Shown: positions 1 through 6,467, counted from the first letter of the stretch. The stretch is 6,478 bases of DNA from Pseudomonadota bacterium (GCA_022567775.1 JADFGH010000132.1:1-6478), one strand, 5' to 3'. A program made the numbers and translations. Notes: generated from the letters alone by a model not told the origin.

Positions 1-20
1 GGCATTGAGCTGCGCATGCC

Positions 21-1220
21 TCAGGTCAGGTGCACCCTGGCAAATTTTCGTTTGCCAACCTGGTAGACGTGGGTCGAGCCGGCATCGACTACTGTTTCAC
101 GGTCCGCCACCAGCACGCCGTCGATGCGCACGGCGCCCTGCCTGATCATGCGGAACGCCTCGGAGTTGCTGGCCACGAGGCCAGCCGCTTTCAATAAATG
201 TGCGATACCGAGTCCGCCGTCCTTGCTGGCCACGGATATTTCCTCGATTTCCTCCGGCATCGCGCCCTTCTGGAAGCGCGAGATAAATTCGGCTTTTGCC
301 TTCTCAGCCGCCGCCTGGTCATGGAAGCGGGCCACGATCTCCCCGGCGAGCTCGAATTTCACGTCGCGCGGATTGCGGCCCTCGTCGACCGCGGTCTTCA
401 GTCCTTCGATTTCCTTCAGGGGCCGGAAGCTCACCAGTTCGAAGTAACGCCACATCAGCTCGTCGGATATGGACATGAGCTTGCCGAAGATCTCGCCAGC
501 CGGTTCGGTGATGCCGATGTAATTGCCGAGCGACTTGGACATCTTCTGCACGCCGTCGAGGCCTTCGAGCAATGGCACGGTGAGCACGAGCTGCGGTTCC
601 AGACCATAGGCCTGCTGAATCGTGCGGCCGACGAGCAAGTTAAATTTCTGGTCCGTGCCGCCCAGTTCGACATCGGTCTTCAAAAACACGGAGTCGTAGG
701 CCTGGGCCAGCGGGTACAGGAACTCGTGAATCGATATCGGCTGGCCGGCCTTGAAGCGCTTGCTGAAATCGTCCCGCTCCAGCATTCGTGCCACCGTATA
801 CCGGGCCGCCAGTTTGATGAGTCCCGGTGATCCCAGCTCGGTCAGCCAGCGCGAATTGAAATCGACAATCGTCTTTTCGGGATCCAGGATCTTGAACACC
901 TGCTCCTTGTAGGTAGTCGCGTTCGCTTCGATTTGTTCGGGTGTTAGTGGAGGGCGCGTGGCATTCCGGCCGCTCGGGTCACCGATCATGCCGGTGAAAT
1001 CACCGATCAGGAAAACCACGTTGTGCCCGTATTCCTGAAACTGGCGCATCTTGTTGATGACTACGGTATGGCCAAGATGGAGATCCGGCGCCGTCGGGTC
1101 GAAGCCCACCTTGATATTCAACGGACGGCCGAGTTTTAGTTTTTCCTCGAGCCCGCCCTCCGGGAGAATCTCGTCTGCTCCCCGGCTGAGTTCGGCGATT
1201 TGTTCTTTGATGCTCGTCAT
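21..1220 (-). CDS. tyrS: Tyrosyl-tRNA synthetase, TyrZ-like (type 2)
   Basis: Cytoplasmic class I aminoacyl-tRNA synthetase that activates tyrosine with ATP and charges tRNA-Tyr. The 399-residue protein is complete. Visible motifs: the HIGH-type signature HLGH at residues 48-51 (within [11 protein letters not shown]), GGTDQ at 187-191 in the tyrosine-binding region, and the KMSKS loop at 226-230. The C-terminal 60 residues or so (about 337-399, with [11 protein letters not shown]) form an S4-type RNA-binding domain that should grip the tRNA. The combination HLGH plus KMSKS matches the TyrZ/type 2 subfamily rather than the E. coli TyrS type, which as I recall has HVGH and KFGKT. Type 2 enzymes are nonetheless usually named tyrS. 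The start is the ATG at 1218-1220. A possible AGGA lies 12 bases upstream, which is rather far. The gene is divergent from the M23 peptidase gene. No frameshift or missing catalytic motif is seen. Confidence 0.97.
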   Translation of the reverse strand: MTSIKEQIAELSRGADEILPEGGLEEKLKLGRPLNIKVGFDPTAPDLHLGHTVVINKMRQFQEYGHNVVFLIGDFTGMIGDPSGRNATRPPLTPEQIEANATTYKEQVFKILDPEKTIVDFNSRWLTELGSPGLIKLAARYTVARMLERDDFSKRFKAGQPISIHEFLYPLAQAYDSVFLKTDVELGGTDQKFNLLVGRTIQQAYGLEPQLVLTVPLLEGLDGVQKMSKSLGNYIGITEPAGEIFGKLMSISDELMWRYFELVSFRPLKEIEGLKTAVDEGRNPRDVKFELAGEIVARFHDQAAAEKAKAEFISRFQKGAMPEEIEEISVASKDGGLGIAHLLKAAGLVASNSEAFRMIRQGAVRIDGVLVADRETVVDAGSTHVYQVGKRKFARVHLT

Positions 1221-1250
1221 TTCCAGTTCGTGTCCTGCGGCGGCAGCGGA

Positions 1251-1259
1251 ACTTTAGCA
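1251..1259 (-). promoter_or_regulatory. Candidate proximal tyrS promoter (extended -10)
   Basis: On the minus strand the sequence reads TGC followed by TAAAGT, an extended -10 element with 4 of 6 matches to TATAAT. It would start transcription about 24 bases upstream of the tyrS ATG. No convincing -35 hexamer is present at 16-18 bp, so this is a pattern match only. Confidence 0.3.
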
Positions 1260-1365
1260 TTGTGCAGCGCCGAGAAAAGCGTTGACTGGCTCGTCGACCG
1301 TGGATTGTGCTGTTGAAAATCGTCGTGCCGGTAGTCGCGCTCGCCAATCTGGTTTAACGTTCTGA

Positions 1366-1374
1366 CTTATAACA
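1366..1374 (-). promoter_or_regulatory. Candidate distal tyrS promoter (extended -10)
   Basis: On the minus strand the sequence reads TGT followed by TATAAG, a TGN extended -10 with 5 of 6 matches to TATAAT. Its -35 region is poor and would lie in the segment that also holds the rightward promoter at 1382-1410. If used, it gives tyrS an untranslated leader of about 140 bases. No T-box or other known leader motif was recognised there. Confidence 0.3.
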
Positions 1375-1381
1375 CTTTTCT

Positions 1382-1410
1382 TTGACCTGCCATGCCTGTC
1401 GCTGTAGAGT
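1382..1410 (+). promoter_or_regulatory. Sigma70-type promoter for M23 peptidase-anmK
   Basis: TTGACC at 1382-1387 matches the -35 consensus at 5 of 6 positions. After exactly 17 bases, TAGAGT at 1405-1410 matches the -10 consensus at 4 of 6. Transcription would begin near 1416-1418, about 25 bases before the TTG start codon at 1442. This is the best promoter match in the window. It lies inside the longest possible reading frame of the peptidase gene, which argues against the upstream TTG start at 1382. Confidence 0.6.
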
Positions 1411-1414
1411 AGCG

Positions 1415-1428
1415 CCATCGAGCGATGG
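1415..1428 (+). other. Small hairpin in the M23 peptidase leader
   Basis: CCATC and GATGG pair around a GAGC loop, at or just after the predicted transcription start and two bases before the Shine-Dalgarno sequence. It could protect the 5' end of the mRNA or affect ribosome access. With only 5 bp of stem it could also be chance. Confidence 0.3.
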
Positions 1429-1429
1429 T

Positions 1430-1433
1430 GGAG
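1430..1433 (+). promoter_or_regulatory. Ribosome binding site deciding the TTG start at 1442
   Basis: GGAG, within GGTGGAG, lies 8 bases upstream of the TTG at 1442, an ideal Shine-Dalgarno spacing. The in-frame TTG at 1382 has no comparable site and coincides with a -35 element. This site therefore sets the start of the M23 peptidase at 1442. Confidence 0.75.
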
Positions 1434-1441
1434 AAGCAGAC

Positions 1442-2860
1442 TTGAATCGTCCCGTAAGTCCGATCCTTCACGATTACAAACCGTCTGCCGGGTCACCAAT
1501 CAAAAAATTCAATGCGCTGCACTGGTTTGCGGTGGGTCTTGGACTCCCCCTGATCGGCATCGCGCTGCTGCTGACACTCAAGAACGCGTCCGGTACCAAC
1601 ACCTCCATAGTCGAAAAAGATGTTGTCGCGACCATGGCTGAACAGGATGTCAGATTGGCCATTGCGCTCGTTGAGGCAGGACCGGCAGAGCCCGTCGCAG
1701 TGGCAGAGCCGATTCCGTTTCCGGCGTTTCATCCGCCCCTGCGACTGCCTCCCGAATACGAGCAGCTTAGCTTGACGATCAAACGCGGCGATACCCTGGC
1801 CGCACTCTTTCGGAGCAACAAACTCGACCCGGGGCATCTCGCGATGATCGTGCGAATCCCGGAGGCAGCGCCGTACCTGAAAAGATTAATCCCCGGTGAT
1901 GAGTTTCAGATAGAGCACGACGAGGGCAACCTGATCAGTCTCTATCGTGAACTCGATCTCACGAGCGCGCTCAGGATAACTAAAGAGGAGTCGGGCTTCT
2001 CCGCGGAGATCATCGAGCGCCCGATCGAGGTGCGCAGGAAGCTTGCCTACGGAAGAATCGATACCTCACTTTTTGAAAGTGCGACGGCAGCCGGGTTAGC
2101 GGATAAATTAATAATGAACCTGGCCGGCATCTTCGCCTGGGACGTGGATTTCGTTTTGGACATCCGCGGCGGTGATCACTACACCATCCTGTTCGAGGAA
2201 ATCTATCAGGAAGGCGAATACATCGCAGACGGCGACATCATCGCCGCCGAATTCAACAACAGCGGCCGCACCTTCCAGGCGATTCGTTTTGTCGACAAGA
2301 GCGGGCGTTCTGACTACTACACGCCTGATGGATTGAGCGTTCGAAAAGCATTCGTACGTGCTCCCGTCGATTTCAGCCGCATCAGTTCCAGTTTCAATCC
2401 ACGCCGCAAACATCCGATTCTCAATACGATTCGCGCGCACCGCGGTGTCGACTACGCGGCCCCCAGTGGCACACCGATCAAGGCGGCCGGCGACGGAAAA
2501 GTTATCTTTCGCGGCAGAAAAAACGGCTACGGCAACGCGGTAATCGTGCAACACGGCGGCAATATCACGACGCTTTATGCACACATGTCCCGGTTCGACA
2601 GCTCCTCACGAGTCGGCCGCCGCGTGGTCCAGGGACAGACCATCGGTTATGTCGGGATGACCGGGCTCGCTAATGCGCCGCATTTGCACTACGAGTATCG
2701 TCTGAACGGCGTGCATCGAAATCCACGCACGGTCAAATTGCCCCAGGCTGAGCCGATCAGGGAGGAATATCGCGCCAACTTCCTGGCCGCCGCCGCGCCG
2801 ATTCTGGACGAGCTTTTGCAGTACAAAAGAACCCAGGTCGTCTACCTGACAAGCGAATAG
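1442..2860 (+). CDS. mepM: MepM-like M23 peptidoglycan endopeptidase, membrane-anchored
   Basis: Predicted zinc metallopeptidase that cuts peptide cross-links in peptidoglycan on the periplasmic side of the inner membrane, as MepM does in E. coli. From the TTG start it has 472 residues. A short basic N-terminus is followed by one hydrophobic segment at about 25-46 (signal anchor), then a proline-rich linker at about 80-104. A LysM/OapA-like segment follows at about 108-160 (LTIKRGDTLAALF), then a middle domain to about 300 and the M23 (LytM) domain at about 328-430. Zinc ligands are H333 and D337 in HRGVD and H416 in HLH. H381 (LYAHMS) and H414 are the other expected active-site histidines. 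All are present, so the enzyme should be active rather than a degenerate LytM activator. The stop codon lies 5 bases before anmK, suggesting co-transcription and translational coupling. The mepM symbol rests on domain order and gene neighbourhood; substrate specificity is inferred. Confidence 0.88.
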   Translation: MNRPVSPILHDYKPSAGSPIKKFNALHWFAVGLGLPLIGIALLLTLKNASGTNTSIVEKDVVATMAEQDVRLAIALVEAGPAEPVAVAEPIPFPAFHPPLRLPPEYEQLSLTIKRGDTLAALFRSNKLDPGHLAMIVRIPEAAPYLKRLIPGDEFQIEHDEGNLISLYRELDLTSALRITKEESGFSAEIIERPIEVRRKLAYGRIDTSLFESATAAGLADKLIMNLAGIFAWDVDFVLDIRGGDHYTILFEEIYQEGEYIADGDIIAAEFNNSGRTFQAIRFVDKSGRSDYYTPDGLSVRKAFVRAPVDFSRISSSFNPRRKHPILNTIRAHRGVDYAAPSGTPIKAAGDGKVIFRGRKNGYGNAVIVQHGGNITTLYAHMSRFDSSSRVGRRVVQGQTIGYVGMTGLANAPHLHYEYRLNGVHRNPRTVKLPQAEPIREEYRANFLAAAAPILDELLQYKRTQVVYLTSE

Positions 2861-2865
2861 CGAGC

Positions 2866-4035
2866 ATGCCCAGGCTGCGGGATTCCGCCACTTCTTATGT
2901 GGGCCTGATGTCCGGCACCAGCATGGACGGCATCGACGCCGCCCTGGTCGAATTTGGCGATCATCGTTGTGAAATTCGCGCGACCCTGTCGGCTCAGTAT
3001 CCGGACGAACTTCGTTCAGCACTGTTAGATGCGTCGCGAACTCCGGCCGACTGCACCGTCGATGTGATCGGCAACCTGGATCACTGGATTGGCGAGTGTT
3101 TCAGGGATGCCGCACTGGCGCTTTTGAAAGCATGCAATACCAGTGCAAAAGCGGTAGCTGCAATTGGCAGTCACGGACAGACGCTGCGCCACCAACCGCA
3201 CGCCACACGCCCGTTCACGCTGCAAATCGGTGATCCGAATATCATTGCAACAGGTACCGGCATTACAACGGTTGCGGATTTCAGGCGTGCTGACGTCGCC
3301 CTGGGCGGCGAGGGCGCTCCCCTGACGCCGGCGTTTCATCAATGGTTGTTCGCCGATCCGGACACTGATCGCGCGGTCATCAACATCGGCGGCATCGCCA
3401 ACGTAACCTTGCTGCCGGCGTCATCGCCAGGCGTGACAGGATTCGACACCGGACCCGGCAATACATTGCTTGACAGCATGGCGAGACAGCACCTGGATAA
3501 GCCCTACGATGAAGACGGGGCCTGGGCGGCAACCGGCACCGTATGCGCGGAATTGCTGCAGGTAATGCTGTCCGACAAGTACTTTCAATTGTCACCGCCA
3601 AAGAGCAGCGGCTTCGAGTACTTCAACACCGCCTGGCTGAATGCGAAACTCTCATCGCTTGGCAAGACCGCGCCGATAGCGGTCGATGTACAGGCGACAC
3701 TCGCGGAGCTAAGTGCCCGGACCATTGCGGCCGCAATTCTCGCAAACACATCGGGAGCTAACGAGGTTCTCATCTGTGGGGGCGGCGTGCATAACAAGGA
3801 CCTGGTGCAGCGCCTGACGACCTGCCTTGCCGGCAATACTGTCAAATCAACAGAAAGCTTTGGCCTGCATCCCGACTGGGTCGAGGCGGCGGCATTCGCC
3901 TGGCTCGCCAGGCGCCGTCTTGAGGGGAAACCCGGCAATTTGCCAGCGGTCACGGGCGCCAGCCGTCCCGCAGTACTTGGCGCGGTATACAGATCCTATC
4001 TCCGTACTCCGCATGAGCCGCGTTTCGCATCCTAA
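2866..4035 (+). CDS. anmK: Anhydro-N-acetylmuramic acid kinase
   Basis: Cytoplasmic kinase of cell-wall recycling. It opens the 1,6-anhydro ring of anhMurNAc and phosphorylates it to MurNAc-6-phosphate using ATP. The 389-residue protein shows the family signatures in order: GLMSGTSMDGID at 13-24 (nucleotide-binding start of the ASKHA fold), SHGQT at 102-106, NIGGIANVT at 173-181, FDTGPGN at 193-199 with D194 as the probable catalytic base, ATLAELSA at 277-284, CGGGVHN at 304-310 and HPDW at 335-338. The conserved family ending is around NLPAVTGAS to VLGAVY (358-375). Residues 376-389 and the stop codon are encoded by the left end of an inverted-repeat element, so this tail is acquired. As I recall, E. 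coli AnmK has about 369 residues and ends close to residue 375 here. No clear Shine-Dalgarno precedes the ATG. The 5-base gap after the peptidase gene suggests coupling. Confidence 0.95.
   Translation: MPRLRDSATSYVGLMSGTSMDGIDAALVEFGDHRCEIRATLSAQYPDELRSALLDASRTPADCTVDVIGNLDHWIGECFRDAALALLKACNTSAKAVAAIGSHGQTLRHQPHATRPFTLQIGDPNIIATGTGITTVADFRRADVALGGEGAPLTPAFHQWLFADPDTDRAVINIGGIANVTLLPASSPGVTGFDTGPGNTLLDSMARQHLDKPYDEDGAWAATGTVCAELLQVMLSDKYFQLSPPKSSGFEYFNTAWLNAKLSSLGKTAPIAVDVQATLAELSARTIAAAILANTSGANEVLICGGGVHNKDLVQRLTTCLAGNTVKSTESFGLHPDWVEAAAFAWLARRRLEGKPGNLPAVTGASRPAVLGAVYRSYLRTPHEPRFAS
3991..4022 (+). repeat. Left terminal inverted repeat
   Basis: 32 bases beginning AGATCCTATCTC and ending GCCGCG. 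They align to the reverse complement of 4232-4262 with two mismatches (positions 13 and 17 of the arm) and one single-base gap. The arm is read in frame by anmK as residues 376-385 and the first two bases of the next codon. Confidence 0.85.
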
Positions 4036-4123
4036 GGCCTCGGCGACGCGGCGCGAGCTGCGCGTAATGCTTGTTGTCATTGCCAAGGCTCGCAACAAAG
4101 TCGCCGGGCCTTAGGGGCGAAAC
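4022..4123 (+). repeat. Nested inner inverted repeat with two inner hairpins
   Basis: The arms are 4022-4047 and 4100-4123. Three blocks pair: GTTTCGC (7), CCTAAGGCC (9) and GGCGAC (6), separated by small internal loops, giving 22 bp. Between the arms, GCGC pairs with GCGC around GAGCT (4051-4063), and TTGTTG (4071-4076) pairs with CAACAA (4093-4098). If transcribed, this would fold into a branched RNA directly overlapping the anmK stop codon (4033-4035). No T-run follows, so it does not look like a standard intrinsic terminator. Confidence 0.7.
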
Positions 4124-4146
4124 CCATGCGGGAAGCGCCTTGGCGG

Positions 4147-4229
4147 GCGGTCTGCTTCGTTGCTCGTCGCTCAGGTGGAACGACCACATTTCGCTCCTCG
4201 CGCCTTGCATCCCATCCAGCCAAGACCGC
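4147..4229 (+). repeat. Right-half inverted repeats of the element
   Basis: GCGGTCT at 4147-4153 is complementary to AGACCGC at 4223-4229. Inside that span, GTGG at 4175-4178 pairs with CCAC at 4184-4187 around AACGA. These short stems make the right half of the element self-complementary too, though less strongly than the left half. Confidence 0.45.
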
Positions 4230-4231
4230 TT

Positions 4232-4262
4232 CGCGGCCATGCGGAATACTGAGATAGGATCT
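4232..4262 (-). repeat. Right terminal inverted repeat
   Basis: 31 bases running from CGCGGC to GAGATAGGATCT. Read on the minus strand they match the left arm at 29 positions, including an uninterrupted 12-base outermost block. The arm ends 36 bases before the -10-like sequence assigned to ppk1's upstream region. Confidence 0.85.
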
Positions 4263-4297
4263 TTGTGCTCCAGTTAGCGAAGGAATCCTGTGGTCAT

Positions 4298-4306
4298 TGA
4301 TATACT
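4298..4306 (+). promoter_or_regulatory. Candidate ppk1 promoter (extended -10)
   Basis: TGA followed by TATACT is an extended -10 element with 5 of 6 matches to TATAAT. It would start transcription near 4313, about 24 bases before the GTG of ppk1. The -35 region (around 4278-4283) is poor, as is allowed for extended -10 promoters. It lies outside the inverted-repeat element, so ppk1 probably has its own promoter. No convincing PHO box was found. Confidence 0.45.
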
Positions 4307-4326
4307 GGCCGACTCAAGAATCGATC

Positions 4327-4330
4327 AGGA
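4327..4330 (+). promoter_or_regulatory. Ribosome binding site for the GTG start of ppk1
   Basis: AGGA within AGGAAAGG lies 6 bases before the GTG at 4337. The strong purine run supports the GTG start, and no in-frame ATG appears nearby before the conserved YINRELSFLEFN region. Confidence 0.75.
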
Positions 4331-4336
4331 AAGGTC

Positions 4337-6409
4337 GTGGACGCGCCGGTAACACCACCTGCAGAGAAGTACATCAACCGGGAACTCAGTTTTCTCGAGT
4401 TCAACCAGCGCGTGCTGCATCAGGCGGGTGATGAATCTATTCCCATTCTCGAGCGCCTGCGTTTCCTGTGTATCTCCTGCACCAACCTGGATGAGTTCTT
4501 CGAAGTTCGCGTTGCCGCGATGAAGCAGCACCTGGAAATCGGTGCGCGCTCGGCCGGGCCGGACAAAATGGCACCGCAAGCTCTGCTCGATGAAATCAGG
4601 CATCGTTCACTGGCAATGGTCAAACAGCAGTATGAAATGCTGAACGAAGTCATATTGCCGGAACTCGCAAAAGAACAGATCCATTTCGTGCACAGAGCTG
4701 ACTGGACTGCCACGCAAAAAAAATGGCTTAGTCACTATTATCACGATGAGATTGTTCCGGTCCTGACGCCACTGACGCTCGATCCATCGAGACCATTTCC
4801 GCGCATTCTCAACAAGAGTCTGAATTTTGTCGTGCGGCTGGATGGTAAAGATGCGTTCGGCCGCCGCCGGCACAGGGCGATCGTGCAGGCACCACGTTCG
4901 CTGCCCCGCATTATCCGGCTGCCGGATAAACTTGGCGAACCCGGTAGCGACAACTATGTGTTTCTTTCGTCAGTGATTCATGCGCATGTCACCGATCTGT
5001 TTCCGGGCATGAACGTTGCGGGTTGCTACCAGTTTCGGGTCACTCGCAACAGTAACCTCTACCTTGACGACGAGGAGGTCGACAATCTCGTTCGCGCACT
5101 CGAGGGTCAGCTCGAGGCCAGCCGATTTGGCGCGGCCGTCCGTCTCGAAATCAGCCATCGATGTCCACAGGATCTTTGCGATTTTCTTTTGGACCATTTC
5201 CACCTCGGCCAGGCAGACCTGTTCACGGTCGACGGGCCGGTCAATCTCAACCGGCTGTTCACGGTTTGTGACAATGGGCAACGGCCGGACCTTCTTTACC
5301 CGCCGTTTACGCCCGGTCTCCCGGCCGTACTAAAGACAGGCAAGAGCATTTTCAGTGTTGTCCGAAAAAGAAACGTTCTATTGCACCATCCCTATCAGTC
5401 TTTCTTGCCGGTCATCGAATTCATCAGCGCTGCCGCAGCGGACCCGAAGGTTCTCGCGATCAAACAGACGCTGTATCGGACCGGAGCAGATTCGCCGATC
5501 GTTGATCACCTGGTGAATGCCGCCCGCGCCGGCAAGGAAGTTACTGTCGTGGTCGAACTCATGGCGCGGTTCGACGAAGCCGAGAATATTGCCTCCGCCA
5601 ACCGCCTGCAGGAAGCAGGCGCCCACGTGGTTTATGGGCTCGTAGGATTCAAAACGCATTCCAAGATGTCGATGGTGGTGCGGCGTGAGCAGGGCGGCAT
5701 TCGACGCTATGTGCATCTCGGCACCGGTAATTATCATCCCGGTACTACACGTATCTATACCGACTACGGCTACCTGAGCAGCAATCAGAATCTTGGCGAA
5801 GATGTTCACAAGATATTCATGCAACTCACCAGCCTGACGGCGGCGACGAACCTTGTGAAAATCCTCACGGCGCCATTCACGATTTTTGACGCCCTGATTG
5901 CAAAGATCGACCGCGAAATCGAACACGCCAAGGCTGGCAATGAAGCCCGCATCATCGCCAAGCTCAATGCGCTTACCGGGGCACAGATGATCGACAAGCT
6001 GTACCAGGCGTCCAGCGCCGGCGTAAAAATCGATTTGATCGTCCGTGGAGTCTGTTCACTACGCCCGGGCGTTCCCGGGCTCTCGGATAATATTCACGTA
6101 CGATCCATTGTCGGACGATTCCTGGAACACTCGCGTGTTTACTATTTCCGTAACAATGGCAAGGAAGAATATTATTGTTCGAGTGCCGACTGGATGGACA
6201 GAAACTTCTTCCGGCGCAACGAGGCCTGTTTCCCGATCCGCCAGAAGCCGCTGAAGCAGCGGCTCATGAAAGATTTGCAGCTGTTCCTGGCCGACAACTG
6301 CCAGGCCTGGGTTCTGCGCGGTGACGGCACCTATGAGAAGCTTAGGCCGGCGGCCGGTGAAAAACCCGTTTCCGCACAAAAGGCGTTTTTGAAAATGCTG
6401 AGTGCGTAG
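4337..6409 (+). CDS. ppk1: Polyphosphate kinase 1
   Basis: Membrane-associated or cytoplasmic enzyme that reversibly transfers the ATP gamma-phosphate to build inorganic polyphosphate, a phosphate and energy store linked to stress survival. The 690-residue length matches the family (E. coli about 688). Four domains can be placed by similarity: N (about 8-110, with YINRELSFLEFN and N50 in TNLDEFFEVR), head H (about 111-320), and the phospholipase D-like C1 (about 320-507) and C2 (about 508-690). H441 in FKTHSKM is the histidine expected to be autophosphorylated. H598 in FLEHSR is the second catalytic histidine. R381 (LYRTG) and R411 (MARFDE) are the expected metal- and phosphate-binding arginines, and Y474 (RIYTDYG) the adenine-stacking tyrosine. 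All are intact. It starts with GTG behind a good Shine-Dalgarno. No ppx exopolyphosphatase gene lies next to it within the window. It is separated from anmK by an inverted-repeat element and appears to be transcribed on its own. Confidence 0.97.
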   Translation: MDAPVTPPAEKYINRELSFLEFNQRVLHQAGDESIPILERLRFLCISCTNLDEFFEVRVAAMKQHLEIGARSAGPDKMAPQALLDEIRHRSLAMVKQQYEMLNEVILPELAKEQIHFVHRADWTATQKKWLSHYYHDEIVPVLTPLTLDPSRPFPRILNKSLNFVVRLDGKDAFGRRRHRAIVQAPRSLPRIIRLPDKLGEPGSDNYVFLSSVIHAHVTDLFPGMNVAGCYQFRVTRNSNLYLDDEEVDNLVRALEGQLEASRFGAAVRLEISHRCPQDLCDFLLDHFHLGQADLFTVDGPVNLNRLFTVCDNGQRPDLLYPPFTPGLPAVLKTGKSIFSVVRKRNVLLHHPYQSFLPVIEFISAAAADPKVLAIKQTLYRTGADSPIVDHLVNAARAGKEVTVVVELMARFDEAENIASANRLQEAGAHVVYGLVGFKTHSKMSMVVRREQGGIRRYVHLGTGNYHPGTTRIYTDYGYLSSNQNLGEDVHKIFMQLTSLTAATNLVKILTAPFTIFDALIAKIDREIEHAKAGNEARIIAKLNALTGAQMIDKLYQASSAGVKIDLIVRGVCSLRPGVPGLSDNIHVRSIVGRFLEHSRVYYFRNNGKEEYYCSSADWMDRNFFRRNEACFPIRQKPLKQRLMKDLQLFLADNCQAWVLRGDGTYEKLRPAAGEKPVSAQKAFLKMLSA

Positions 6410-6411
6410 GA

Positions 6412-6427
6412 GCCCGGCCCAGCGGGC
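6412..6427 (+). terminator. Short hairpin after ppk1, doubtful terminator
   Basis: GCCCG and CGGGC pair around GCCCAG three bases after the ppk1 stop codon. The following bases (GATCTTCGTTG) contain no real T-run, so intrinsic termination here is doubtful. It may act as a 3'-end stabilising stem. Confidence 0.25.
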
Positions 6428-6439
6428 GATCTTCGTTGA

Positions 6440-6467
6440 TTGACAATGGTTGAATCATCCTTAACAA
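6440..6467 (+). promoter_or_regulatory. Possible promoter for a gene beyond the window
   Basis: TTGACA at 6440-6445 is a perfect -35 hexamer. After 16 bases, TAACAA at 6462-6467 is a weak -10 (3 of 6). It would drive a gene to the right of the window, which is not visible. Confidence 0.2.

Larger units (their letters stand above)
3991..4262. mobile_element. MITE-like inverted-repeat element overlapping the anmK 3' end
   Basis: A segment of about 272 bp is bounded by long terminal inverted repeats (3991-4022 and 4232-4262) that match at 29 of 32 aligned positions. Inside are a second nested inverted repeat (4022-4047 with 4100-4123) and several short stems. I recognise no transposase or other protein gene in it. 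Size, terminal repeats and lack of coding capacity fit a miniature non-autonomous transposable element or a large REP-like unit. Both ends carry GATC (3992-3995 and 4258-4261), which could be a 4-bp target duplication. Because GATC is palindromic it could equally belong to the repeats. The element supplies the end of anmK and lies 74 bases before ppk1. The family is unknown to me, and copy number cannot be judged from one window. Confidence 0.7.

Noticed and set aside
198..830. Plus-strand 210-codon frame opposite tyrS.
   Set aside because: It lies wholly antisense to a complete, motif-intact tyrS and has no recognisable domain; long shadow frames are common in GC-rich genes.
1382..1441. Extra 20 N-terminal codons of the M23 peptidase from the TTG at 1382.
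   Set aside because: The TTG falls in a probable -35 element, has no ribosome binding site, and a well-placed GGAG precedes the TTG at 1442.
4022..4123. Nested stem after anmK as an intrinsic terminator.
   Set aside because: The stem begins before the anmK stop codon and is not followed by a run of T on either strand; it is better described as part of the mobile-type repeat.
3950..4240. Minus-strand 96-codon frame across the anmK end and the inverted-repeat element.
   Set aside because: It lies mostly inside non-coding repeat sequence, overlaps the anmK end, has no recognisable domain, and is better explained as a chance open frame in GC-rich repeat DNA.
4071..4277. Plus-strand 68-codon frame inside the element, starting with TTG.
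   Set aside because: It has no recognisable domain, and it runs through the inverted-repeat stems and out of the right terminal repeat.
4288..4306. Possible PHO box upstream of ppk1 (CTGT followed by TCAT-like bases).
   Set aside because: The second CTGT-type half site at an 11-base period is missing and the match is too weak; ppk1 control by PhoB cannot be supported from this sequence.
5378..5926. Minus-strand 182-codon frame opposite ppk1.
   Set aside because: It is antisense to the catalytic C1 domain of an intact ppk1 and shows no known motif.
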